Shown here piece after piece: positions 41,001-51,900 of a stretch of DNA of 64,000 nucleotides; positions within the stretch are counted from its first letter, which is position 1, and each line of letters opens with the position of its first letter. The stretch spans positions 7,180,193-7,244,192 of the forward strand of contig NC_087062.1 of the NCBI RefSeq assembly GCF_963678635.1. The letters run 5' to 3'. The notes beneath the pieces were generated by a model. The model was not told the origin of the DNA. It made no database searches and was given only the letters and a program-made list of their open reading frames with translations. The translations under genes and the position numbers were made by a program. This DNA is from Symsagittifera roscoffensis (Eukaryota > Xenacoelomorpha > Acoela > Convolutidae).

Positions 41001-44000
41001 CTGTCTTGCTTGAATGAACTCCATTGCACATATGAATACAGCGCTGATTTAAATTAACCGGACAAAACGCGTTAAACTTGAAATTTAAAACGCGTTTTTC
41101 TCAAATTGGGTTGAGTTTAGGTGAAAACTTATGAAGACAAAACTTGCTTAAAATTTTAGCAGAATTAATAGGGTGTAATTTGTTTTGCGAAATTCGGGGC
41201 CGAAATTTTACCCCAAAAATGGGTCATCATGGCTTTTTTTAGTTAATCAAAAATTACGCCGAAAATAACCAGTCTATCACAGACATAATTATATCAAAGT
41301 GAGCCCATTACGTAGCCCAGTAAACTTTATGAAGGGTATTTTCTCCAAAAAAAATGCAAATTGTTTAAAAATTGTTTTTAAATAAAAAGTTGGTATTTTA
41401 TATAGTAAAAATGACCTTTTTTGTCTATCAAACAAAAATAAATTAACTTATACAATATTTTGGAGATTATTACCTTCATAAAGTTTGTTGGGCTACGTAA
41501 GGGGCTCACTTTGATATAATTATGTCTGTGATCGACTGGGTATTTTCGGCGTAATTTTTGATTAACTAAGGAAAGCCAATGTGGGGTAAAATTTTGGGCC
41601 CGAATTTCGCAAAACAAACTACACCATATTAAATCTGCTAAAATTTTAAGCAAATTTTGTCTTCATAAATTTTCACCTAAACTCAACCCAATTTGAGAAA
41701 AATGCGTTTTAAATTTCAAGTTTAACGCGTTTTGTCCGGTTAATTTAAATCAGCACTGTACATAGCTCCAATAAAAGTCTGTTTCATGCTTATTGTGTTA
41801 AATTGATGGCTCTTTAACTTGTATCAATGAAATAAGTCGATTTGTTTTTGATAAAAAAATATTCGGTAAAAGAATGGGAGGACCATTTTTGTCTCAAAAG
41901 ATGATTAATGAAATCAAATTTAGGTACTAGTTCAGCTGTTTGTTCCCGTGACAAAACTAGTTTCGATGATTGGTCCCGCCTATTTTCTAAAACGAAAAGC
42001 CAGGACGGTTTCCAACCTACGCCTTGGGGTTGATAACCGATTTCGTACCCACTAGACTCTCTTGCCCCGTTTGGCATGCAACATAGAGAAATTAAGATGC
42101 TTACAGTTAGAAATAACCACATGCTGTACCTCTGTTTTTATTAGGAACCAGAGCGTTTTTGAGGGACCAAACAAGTAAACTATTACCCAAATTTATATAC
42201 ATATTTTCTCTTTTAAAAATTTGCCTCATATTTTCGCAGAATGGTCAAAATTAGAAACGGTAAACTTTGGTTCCTTTAATAACGAATTCAAGTTTCTATG
42301 CGTCTCCGTCACTCTTGGTCTGGAGATAACGAGTTCTCCTGGGACGGCTAAAGTTCTGGCTTCGAATTTGACAGGCACTGCTTTTTTCAAGCGGTACTTA
42401 AGCCGTTTAAAAAAGTTATGGGTTTATTTTTGCTTGTTTTGTCGGCTTAGTTGACAAATCGTAGAATTGTTTTTTTTGCTGTAAGAAGTTTACATTGTAG
42501 TTGCTGTTAGTGTTTTGGTTTATGTCGTATATTTTCTTGTTTTTCTTTCGCTCAAAACTTTTTCCTGCGCAAGTATTTGCTGATATTTTATCGTCCTAGA
42601 GATCTAATTTTGAGTCGTTTCAATGAAAACATTTTCAATGCTAATTTCTAGATAGCAAAACTGCTAAAATCTTTATAGAAATTATAGTTAGTTTTTTTAT
42701 GGCAATGATTTTTCTTTTTGCTCTTTTTTCGGCTTGATAGGTTTCGTCCTGTTATATCGGCTTAATAGCCTTATTTTGCGTCTGTATGTTTTTAGGGCGA
42801 GGGGACTTAATAATTTTTTATTAGTCGTAAACTTTTTTGAATTTTTCCTGGCTTTTTTCTCAGCTTAATAGATTTCGGTCTGAATTATATTGGCTTATTA
42901 GCCCATTTTGTTTAATTTGACGAGCAAATAGAGTTTTGTTTGTGTGTTTTGAGGGTGAGGGAGACTTCTTAAATTTTTATAAGTTGTAAGTCTCGATTTT
43001 TTTGGCTTAAAGGGTTTCTGCTAAAAGTATTTTTGGCTTTGTTGCCGTTTCGTAAATTTTTCCCGATGCTTATTTCCCATCGTGCTGTCTTCGCATGTTT
43101 TTTTTCAAGATTAGCCTAATTTTTGATAGATCTAGTGTTTCGACATTCGATTTTTTCTGCAGCTTTTTTGTTTTGAATCGCAAGTGGTGCAAAAAATGCA
43201 GCTTCGCCTCTGTAAAAAATGTTGCGATCTTGTCCAGAGCGTTGAATCAACCTAAAAAGTTGCAAAGCATTGAGTTAAAAGTTAGTTGAAAACATATTGG
43301 TAAAATTTATGTGAACAAAACAAAAAAAAACAGGTTTGAAGCTAATTTACTGATAGTGCTCGATTTTAGCCTGTCATATCTTAATATGCTCCCTTTCCTA
43401 ATAATATCGAACCAATTTCGAAGCATCCTCGTATCCGTTAAGGAAAACGACACAATTTTTGCGTAGACCCTTTTCTGTTCTTTGTGATAAAATAATACCG
43501 TCAAATTCTTTTTGCAGATGACAATCCGATAGCGAATGGACACCATGGTTCTAAAGCATCCCTGGGAGCCAACGAGAAAGACATATCCCAATTAGAAGTG
43601 GCGGGAAAAAAACTGGAGGATGACGAGGACGACAACGAGTCCGATTCCGACCAGGACACCTTCATGTTCGGCATGTCCAAGTTGAGGACTTTTTTCTTCT
43701 TCCTATCTCTGGCTCTTTTGGTGGCATTTGTGCTAGTTTTTGTGTTCGTATTGCCCTGTTCCGAAGGAGCCCAGATGGATGAGAGGACCAACACACTAAC
43801 CCAGTCAGGTTGGTAGTGGACACTGATCTTGCAAAAGACTAAGCTGCATGTTGATTTTATCCCAGATGATCATACTGTTAGCATGTTGAAGGAAATTATA
43901 AACTGAAGTTGTGCTCAGTAGCGGATTTAGGGGGGGAGGGACGCCCTCCCCTCAGGAATTCGACCCCCTGCCGACCCAAAGGGTCCCCCCTTTGATCTAT

Positions 44001-47000
44001 TTTGAGATATCCATTTTGGCTGACTGACGTGAAAATTTTTTTAAAGGAGCTTTCTGCGGCTTGAAAAATTTTTTTTAAAGGCAATCTATACTAATTGTAA
44101 GGGGTGAGCGCGCGCCGAAAAAACGCGATTTTTTGGTCGAAATTTTCCAAAAAGTGCCTAAAAACGCTTTTTTAAAATCTTTTTTTCAAAAATTTGCCTG
44201 CGGTGCAGAAAGTTTGGTCAAATTGGGGTCTTCAAAGTGGTTTGGGAGAGCTCAAAAAATCAATTTGTTTCGACCTAAAAAATAAAAAATGGTCGACAAA
44301 ATTTTTTTGAAAATCCGCAAAATTCTCCTTGATTTCAAACTTATGCAAGGGGCCATGTTGTCTTGTAGCTTCTGGTGGATCAGTATCGCAACTAGGAGAC
44401 ATGGACGGAGACGCCAAAGATGACGTCGCTTTCTTCACTCCGTACGACCAAAACAAACCAGCAGACACTTCGAGCAACAGGAAACGACGCCAAGTCGAGG
44501 GGGAGGATTCGTCCAAGTGTGTTGTCGATGAGTCATACGTGGAATGTGTGGGGGAGATTTCAGTGGTGACGTCACAGACTGGCTCGCCTATTGGAGTGAG
44601 GCCAGTGGGATTGGAACCCCATGGATCCATAAAGTAAGTCTTCTTTCCTCGTCTTTCTTTCCTGTATTCTCCGGCATGTTTTCTTGAATTAACATTTATA
44701 TTGATGACTCTGTTATTTGGTGGTCCGTTTTTCGTTTTGCAACATTACATTCGCATATTTGAATTAACGATATTTAGATGTAAAATTTGCCAAAGCGTGC
44801 TTATTCACGATCTTGGAAGTTTTTTGCTGCTACATAAACTTTTAAATACATCTTTTTTGGTATATTTCGGTTACAATTGCGGTACCTTGAGAAATTTCCA
44901 GTAGCAAAAACCTCGGCTCAGCAAAAAAAAAACATTCCCTTATATAAGGATGTTACCTAAAATGACTATTCTTAGACAAGACTTCGATACAGGGGCGGAT
45001 TTAGAGGGGGGGAGGGGTAGGGGATATGACCCTTTGACTATCCAAAGGGTCCCCCCTTTGGTACTATTTTAAGCGCTCAATTTCGGCGGACCAACCCTAA
45101 AATTTTTCTGAAGTATTTAGTATTTATATACTATATACATTTGCTTCTTGATTTACACTTGCTTCTTGAAAGTTATTTCAATTTGCTAATAAAGTTTTCT
45201 TTTTTTTTTGAGTTGGGAAAGTATCTAAAAAGTTTGGCCAATTCAGGGTCTTTTTAGTGATCTGGGAGAGCTCGGAAAATCAATTGGGCCGGTCAAAAAA
45301 AAGAAGTCGTCGAGAAAATCCTAAATCCACCATCGATTTTTATAGATAATCTGCAATTCGCTGAAACGAAATTATTTTAGTTCGATTTGGAATTGGCATT
45401 AGGGTAGACATGTTAATTGTGCACAGGTGTGTGAGTGGCGGAGAACGCAAGAAAATGTGGTGTGCATTTGAAAGTGCAGACAAGAAGCACTACATGCTTG
45501 ACATGAAGACCACCTCCAGCAAGTCCAAGTGTGAGTTGGAACACAAAATGCATGCTTCGCCAATTGAAGTTCTTTTTTAGTTGTTAAAACGGTATATCCA
45601 CAAGGGAAAGGACCAACATACGAGCTATTTGGCTATTAACGGAGAACCGCTGTTGTGATCCTGTTTAAGAGCTACATGCATTTATTTGGTAATTTTTCTG
45701 GGCTGGGTAATGTTGCCTCACTCAAGCAACCATCTATTAATAGTTGATTTATACAGTTGCAAAAAAATTAAAAGCAATCTGCCAATTTTGAACAAATTTG
45801 CATGCAATCTTGAATTTTCAAGCGACCTTGAGACATAACTTTTGTGAGCAAAACTAGCTTTTGTATGGAGGATTTTTGATATTGGTAATTTGCTTTTTGA
45901 AATTAATTCTGTATTTCTACTTTTTGCTACCTATTTTAAGAACAGATCATTTTTGAATAAATTTAATTTTGATTGAAAAATATGGGAATCGTTTTTGTTT
46001 CGCAATGAATTCGAACTTGAGTCTGTAGCAATATACGAAACGGGGATGTATGAATTTTACTTGGTTCTGTTTATAGCTAACATGACAAGCGTTGTGGCCG
46101 AAGGATGTGAAGAATTCGACTTAATTCCTCTCTCAGCTGAAGAGTCCAGTGCCACTTACGGATTCCTACAGACGTGTCCGGTACGTCTTATCTTTTTAAG
46201 TTTATCTCTATGTTAACATTTCACGATTTTGTTTAATAAATTCTGATTGTAAATGAGCTTGAGCTTCAAAAATATATGAGTACAAAATCAAAATGATATG
46301 TTTTCTTTTACTTTTGCGACTGGCATGCGTTCTCAAGTTAGTGCTTCAACAGTAGTAGGCTGATTAATAGTAATGAACGTAGTGAAGACTCTTATAAAGG
46401 TCTTGCTGAATTTTTTTTCAGGAAAGCCTTAAAATTTGTTCACGCTCAATTTTGATTTTTCGCGGTTTGACTTGTGATTTCTTTTTAAGTTCAGTTCATT
46501 TTCCTTGTTAAAAGGAAGGCAAATTATGCTATCGAACAGCAAAAGTGTAAAGGTCGCAAAAAACGTGATCGACTTCTGATTTCGAAAATGGAAATTAATT
46601 ATCAGATTTCCCAGCGAAATATAAGTGTTACGTATTGATCCAGTTTTCTCAAATTGGGTTAATTTTAACGAAAAAGGGTCCATCATAAATTGTTCTACAA
46701 ATGCAAAGAATTTTAAGGCCATCTATTTTTTTCTTCGAAATTCAAAAGTTGAAGGTTTTTGATTTGAAAAATCAAGTCCGTTTTTTTTTTTCAGTTTCCT
46801 TGTGTTCATTAATCTTTTCCAACTGTCAGTTGGCTATGTTCATCATGATATCAATTGATAAATTTCGGATAGTGTAGTTACGCTTGCGATTGGCAAGCGT
46901 TATATTTAATGTGAATTTACTGAGTGGATGAAAATATTCGAAACCTTGAGGGATGTTAATCAGACTTCTAATTATTATGAACATCAACTTCTTTCAGACT

Positions 47001-48922
47001 TCGACAGAAGGTCACTTCATTGCGGCTCCCACTCTGACGAAACAGAAGGTGCAGCTGGCCGAAATCTCAGGCCACACTGTATTGGACCAGCACACTATTC
47101 TACACCAGACACGTGTGGTCACCCTATCGGCCAACGGCACTTCGGCATTCGCTATCACCTCTCATCTGCCCACGGTTAATGAGGAGGGAAAAGTTGAGAT
47201 GAAGTTGGGTAAAAAGTTCAACTACGAAGTGAACCCAGAAGGGTAAGTTATAACATGTGTGTTATGACATGCACTTCTACTTGAGATCTGTCTTGAAGTT
47301 ACTTCAGGAAAAATTAGCTGCTGTGGTAGCATACGAAATGTGTATGCCCAAAATCATCGGATTGGCAATTAATGCCGAAGTTTCAAAAATGGGCTTTAAT
47401 TCTTTACGGAATAAAAAGTCACCTATTGAACTAGTTTTATCGAAATCGACTTATTGTAAGAAATAGGCAAATCTTAATTAATTCTTGCAACTCGAAGAGC
47501 TGTAAGGTGATACAATTTTTCGAAATGCGAAAATTGGAAAATGGTTGAAAAATCTTTTTTTTTCGGTTTCCTTGTTCGTTTACACTTTTCGAATTATCTG
47601 TTGGCTATGTTTTAAGATGATAATTTCCCCCAGCCTTGTATTTGAACATGAGGACACTATATAAATTAGAATTGATCAATTTTTTTTCGAAGAGACGTAT
47701 GTTTATATTCAGAGAGTGGACTCTGTCTCCGTCTGCGGTGGGCTTTGTGATGTTCTCCACCCACCAGGTACTCGTGCCCAGAGGAAGAGATCAAAAGGAA
47801 CTGTGGAAGATGGACATCCCACAACACACTGTGAAGTTAGTCATATTTTTACATGTTTACTTCACGAAAGACTTGTTATTTGGTGCTCAATTATGTTATC
47901 AGTAATCAGTAGAAACCTTGTGGTAGTTTTTTTTCTTGCTGTTAAACTGATTGAGTTTTTACTATGTTGACTTGGTTTCAATGTTTTTTTAAAATCAATT
48001 GGGTCTTCCGAAGAAGCTTTTATAACATCTCTATGAATCAATTGAGAAAACGGGCATGTTTCAGATCGGTAGCTAAGGATCGTGAGTCTAAGTATTCCCT
48101 GGTGGAACTGTGTGACGACAACCAGCCTCCTTCCACCTGTCACTATGCTCTGTACAATCTGGACCAGGAGGAGAGTGACAAGACAGCTCATGCGGAGACT
48201 GGAGACATTATCCAGTTCCATCTGGACAGTCAGATGCCAGTGGAGTACGTGGTGGGATCCCGGTTCAACTACTTCGTCGCCTGGCACTTCGAGGTATCTT
48301 TCAGTAAATCTGAAGACTTAACTAGATTTACCCATTTTTGGAAGACCATCCGAAAAGTGCACATTTTTTTGAAACCCGGTGGAGTTGTCTTCTTAGCAAC
48401 CATATGACAACATTGGGCATAGATTTATGTGGGCAACTTAAGCTCGACAAAATTTATGGTTTTTAAATGCGCATCAATTGTTTTATCAGTCTGTGGAAAA
48501 AAAAACCTGTGTGTATTTAGGGCCTGAAAGAAGAATCACATGAAGAGACCGTCGAGAAGAAGCCAGAAGCATCTGCAGGCGAAGTTGAGGAGTCCAAGGA
48601 AGCGGACGCATCAGCGAATGACGTCACTGAGAAGAAGCGAAGACATACCGAAGGTGAAGAGAATCATTGCGAAGGACAGCAAGTAGTGGCCAGTATGCTA
48701 GGATTCACACATTCCTCAATGAACAGACCAGCTTTACTGTATAAGACAGTGTTATGTGACTCCAATCAACTCAGATTCGTGGGTCTCTCGGGACAGCTGG
48801 GAACGGAACCGGCTTACACGTTGGCAGTTGAAGGTACCGAGAGCACTTCCGTGTATGGAATTGCGTTGCCGCCTCTCTCCATGGTTAACAAGCAAGGCGC
48901 AACTTTGAATGGATGGATGTGA
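38080..48922 (+). CDS. FAM234-like single-pass membrane protein (nine coding exons)
   Basis: Exons: 38080-38101, 43518-43808, 44369-44633, 45427-45530, 46077-46180, 46998-47242, 47713-47835, 48065-48293 and 48521-48922 (TGA). All have GT donors and AG acceptors with consistent phase, totalling 1,785 bases (594 residues). Residues 1-64 are a cytoplasmic acidic tail. RTFFFFLSLALLVAF...VLPC (~64-88) is a signal-anchor closely matching the FAM234A/B pattern R-x-x-FFLSL...PC. It is followed by the FAM234-type LGDMDGDAKDDVAFF (integrin-alpha FG-GAP-like) and a β-rich, Cys-containing ectodomain. The family is a poorly characterised type II surface protein with β-propeller-like repeats. Length fits the family (about 550-620). 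Oddities are two basic sites in the ectodomain, RKRRQ and KKRRH. A distal first exon at 16,300 is an alternative start. AATAAA at 49,412 may be its polyadenylation signal. Confidence 0.82.
38531..38626 (+). repeat. 48-bp direct tandem duplication
   Basis: TTTCCTGTTTTTTCTTTTTC and the following CAAATCTGTAACTATAGGGG occur at 38,531 and again at 38,579 with no visible mismatch in the core. It is a recent local slippage or duplication in the intron. Confidence 0.85.
39864..40040 (+). repeat. tRNA-derived SINE-like copy
   Basis: The A box TGGCTGAGTGG (39,872-39,882) and B box AGATTCGAATCCT (39,913-39,925) sit ~41 bases apart. They are followed by TTTTTGCTAATTCGA, GATAGAGCTGCTTTTTCGTCG and the tail GCGCAGCTTCGCCTTTGTGT. 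It shares head, body and tail with 37,024-37,220 and is the better preserved head. Confidence 0.75.
41039..41758. mobile_element. Fold-back MITE with ~300-bp inverted arms and TA target site
   Basis: The left arm starts CAGCGCTGATTTAAATTAAC (41,039) and the right arm ends with its near-perfect complement, ...TTAATTTAAATCAGCACTG (41,758). The arms (about 41,039-41,345 and 41,455-41,758) are ~90% complementary around a ~110-base centre. TA dinucleotides flank both ends (41,037-38 and 41,759-60), as for Tc1/mariner-type insertion. No transposase is encoded, so it is non-autonomous. A diverged single arm begins at 54,218. Confidence 0.88.
42335..43213 (+). repeat. Composite dispersed repeat with tRNA-like head and shared tail
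   Basis: The head (TCCTGGGACGGCTAAAGTTC, then TTCGAATTTGACAGG) matches 28,228-28,270. The middle (TTTTTCGGCTTGATAGGTTTCG, GGCTTAATAGCC, GTTGCCGTTTCGTAA) is a diverged relative of the 1.1-kb array unit. The end is the common motif CGCAAGTGGTGC...GCTTCGCCTCTGT. This links the tandem array and the dispersed SINE-like family. Confidence 0.6.
43916..44318. mobile_element. Non-autonomous element with GCGGATTTAG ends, copy 1
   Basis: It begins CAGTAGCGGATTTAGGGGGGG and contains CCAAAGGGTCCCCCCTTTG. It later has AAAGTTTGGTCAAATTGGGGTC and GGGAGAGCTCAAAAAATCAA, and ends near GAAAATCCGC. The same order of blocks occurs at 44,990-45,331. It lies in intron 2 of the FAM234-like gene. Confidence 0.6.
44990..45331. 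mobile_element. Non-autonomous element with GGCGGATTTAG/CTAAATCCACC termini, copy 2
   Basis: It starts CAGGGGCGGATTTAGAGG and ends CCTAAATCCACC, giving ~11-base terminal inverted repeats. Inside are CCAAAGGGTCCCCCCTTTGG and GGGAGAGCTCGGAAAATCAA, as in copy 1. It lies in intron 3 of the FAM234-like gene and has no coding capacity. Confidence 0.65.
45592..45716 (+). repeat. ~125-bp dispersed repeat, copy 1
   Basis: TATCCACAAGGGAAAGGACCAACAT through TTTTTCTGGGCTGGGTAATGTTG matches 58,730-58,855 over its whole length, at roughly 85%, in the same orientation. It lies in intron 4 of the FAM234-like gene. Confidence 0.75.
46405..46850 (+). repeat. Solitary diverged copy of the 1.1-kb unit's second half
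   Basis: From GGAAAGCCTTAAAATTTGTTCACGC to CAACTGTCAGTTGGCTATG this matches the last ~450 bases of the array unit at 29,941-36,510 with many substitutions and small indels. It sits in intron 5 of the FAM234-like gene in the same orientation. Confidence 0.8.
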
Positions 48923-51900
48923 TTAAAAAACTGAGTGAATGATGTGCCTCAGGATTAGTGACCGACATACGAAAAACAACCACTGCCCGACATGGTTGAC
49001 TTAACAGAATATAAAATTATGGATTCATAAACAGTTAACTTTAGGTTATATCTATTTGTAGTTGGGCTAAATAATACACAGCACATTGCTACAAATCAAG
49101 TTTTTATTGGTAAATTGATTCTTGTTCTAGCTTAACAGCTGTACTAGAACTATGATTTTGAAAATTCATTTTCTATGTTGTTTAGCCCATAATATTACAA
49201 AGTAAATCGGAGAGGTGCTGTATTTAGCGTTTGGCGTTGATAGTTAAAGAATTTCAGCCTTTAGTTATCTTATTTTGAAAGACAAATGATATTAATTTCA
49301 AAGTAATGCAATCAGTGAAGCTTGATTAACTTAGGCATATATCCTACGAAGCTCTACGAAGCTACAAAATTGTTTAAAAAGAGAAGTAAATAGGAGCCAT
49401 TGAATGGTTTAAATAAAAGTATATTGCAGATCAGCAAAAAGTTTCCATAAACAAAGTACTATTACATTATCGCTTCAAATCTTCAAATTTCTTCAATTAA
49501 GTTACATCTAATGAAACTTGTGACCCTAAGAGCATTAGCTAATTTGAAGGTTTGTGTGCACATTTCAAATATCTGGATCAACGTGTGATTTGAATAGAAA
49601 TTGTGTTAAAATTATTGTTGTCTAAGTTTTCGTAATTTAGTTGCTGTAGATAAAATCAGTATTAATCTTTTTGAAATTAAATTTTCTGAAAATTTGAAGT
49701 TTTGCCTAATTAACAAATTGTTTATTTAGGTTTTAGAAACCAAAGAATGAGATAAACTGAGAATGCTGGTTATTCAATTTCAATTCGAAGCGGAAGCTTT
49801 GCAACAAGTGTAGAATATTCACAATACAGTCACCTTACAAAAAGTTGTTTTTCAAATTTTTTTTGCAGAAGCAGTTGATTTTAGCCAAGCATTTAGATAA
49901 AAAATAGTTTCCGTCTCAATGAACTAAATGAATACACTTAAGGTCTTGTGGTTAACTTCTTTCATTTTTTTCCGACCATTCAAAATGACAACTTTGTAAT
50001 CGGATGTTTTTTAGTTTTTTCCTAAAATATTATAGCTAGCTTTAGCAGGGATCCTAGTTATCTTTTATTGAGACGTACGATTAATTTAGTGCATCCAGTT
50101 TTTTTTTCATCATTTTTTGCCTTCTTATGTTTTATGTTTGCGTTGTATCGCAAGTGGCGCGAAGCTCTGCTTCGCCTCTGTATTACACAATGCAACTGCC
50201 AGAAAAAAAAAGCTTTCACAAACTTAAAAATTTGAAACAAAAGTGATTATTCAACTGTGGAATGGCGCTGTTTTTTGTTGGCAGGTTTGTAATCTCAAAA
50301 AATGAGCTTGATAAAAGACAAACACTGAAATTAGTCAATTTCGTAGTAACCAGAGAAACCCGGTCAAAATTTGACAAACTCTGAAGTTTCTGTGCTTATG
50401 TTCTTAATTAAAGCTACAAGAAAAATCTCTCGGAGTTTTTTTTGTCTCTGTTGAAGTTTTTTCTAATTCTAATTTTTTCTAAAAGACTATACTTCTGATT
50501 TTTGCAATTTGGTCGAGTCATAATGAAAAAAGTTTCACCTGAGCTTTCCCATCCCATAAATAATGAATTGAATCGGTTTTTCCTACCTTGCAAACTTTTT
50601 CGCTAAAAAATGCGCTATTCTTGTGTTCATTGCGAGAATCATACTTTATAAAGCGAAGATGGGTTTTAGTTTTCGTGCGGAGGAGAGTTATAAACAAACA
50701 TTTGCAGTGAATTTTCTGAAAAAAAAACAATGTTTAAAATTTTTTTAAGTTTGTTCAAAACTAAGTTTTAGTTGCTAAAACGCAAGGAGGAGTTTAAAAT
50801 TTGTTCAAATTTTGCATGAGTTAGATAGTTAAAAGCTCTAATTTTTCTTTTGTATGCGAAGTCCAATTTCGCTTTTTTCCATATTTTAAATTTTTTAGTG
50901 AATAAGAAAATTTTCAGTTCGTTGAAATTTTTAAGTTTCAAATATGAAAGGATGCGATAGTTTGTTTTTGTTTTTACTCACTCATAATACTTGGCGAATG
51001 CTGTGAAAGTGCTATGTGCGTATTTTTTTTCAAAGTGCTATATTTATATGATTTCAGTTTGCAAAATGTTTAGAAATTGAATTACAGTTTTTGCAGAATC
51101 AACTCAATGAAAAACTAATGACCGACCCTTCAAAGTTTTCATATTAAGTCATCAGCATGCCTGCGCTCACCCCGTGTTTTTTATACAGAAACAAACGCTC
51201 TTTCCAACGTAATTCTTATAATTTAATGCTTGGGTTCAATATATTTGCACTGATCCAATGCTATTTGTTTTTGGCACGTTCACTTTGATCTGTTTTTGTT
51301 GGTGGCTGGTGTTTAAACATATATGCTTGTTTAAAAAGTGTTGCTTTCATTGCGAGACCAAACTGTGTATTTTAGGATTTGTCAGCGGATTCCACAATAA
51401 GGAAGCTCTCTTAGATCTTCTTTTGTACTTTCATTTTCTTTGATCCTTCTGACTACTTGTTAATGTTTAAAGACTTGTCTCTGGATTCCAGAGACTTACC
51501 CACAGTAAATTGTGCATCTGTTCAGTGCACAGATGGGCTCGTAATCTCCTTTTTTTGTTTGAGATCTATACCCAACAACCTAAAAAAAACATAAGCAATA
51601 CAGCCATTAACTCGAATATCAACAACCATCGGCTATATCAACGGTTTTTATGATTTGTTACTATGTTCTAATTTCGTGTGTTTGAAATTTTCAGCTCAAA
51701 ATTTGCCTTTTACAATTTTTTTTGATTGATTTTTATTCTTATAAAGCTGAAATTATCAATCAAATCAACAGATTTTGCTATGAACCAGAATAAAAAATTA
51801 AAATTGATATTTAAAGTTCTTTGAAATTTAGTTGTTTCATTTCTTTCTAAAAGTATTATCCTAGTTTTTAAAAACCGACCTTGTTGTTTTCATTTCTTTC

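Larger units (their letters stand above)
38102..43517 (+). other. Intron 1 of FAM234-like gene, repeat-filled
   Basis: This 5.4-kb intron has donor GGTAAGTTG and acceptor TTTTTGCAG. It holds a 48-bp tandem duplication (38,531-38,626), a SINE-like copy (39,864-40,040), a 720-bp fold-back MITE (41,039-41,758) and a composite repeat (42,335-43,213). Small frames inside have no similarity or splice support. Confidence 0.7.

Noticed and set aside
43307-43794. Minus-strand frames overlapping exon 2 of the FAM234-like gene
   Set aside because: Antisense to an exon with matched splice sites and a recognisable membrane anchor.
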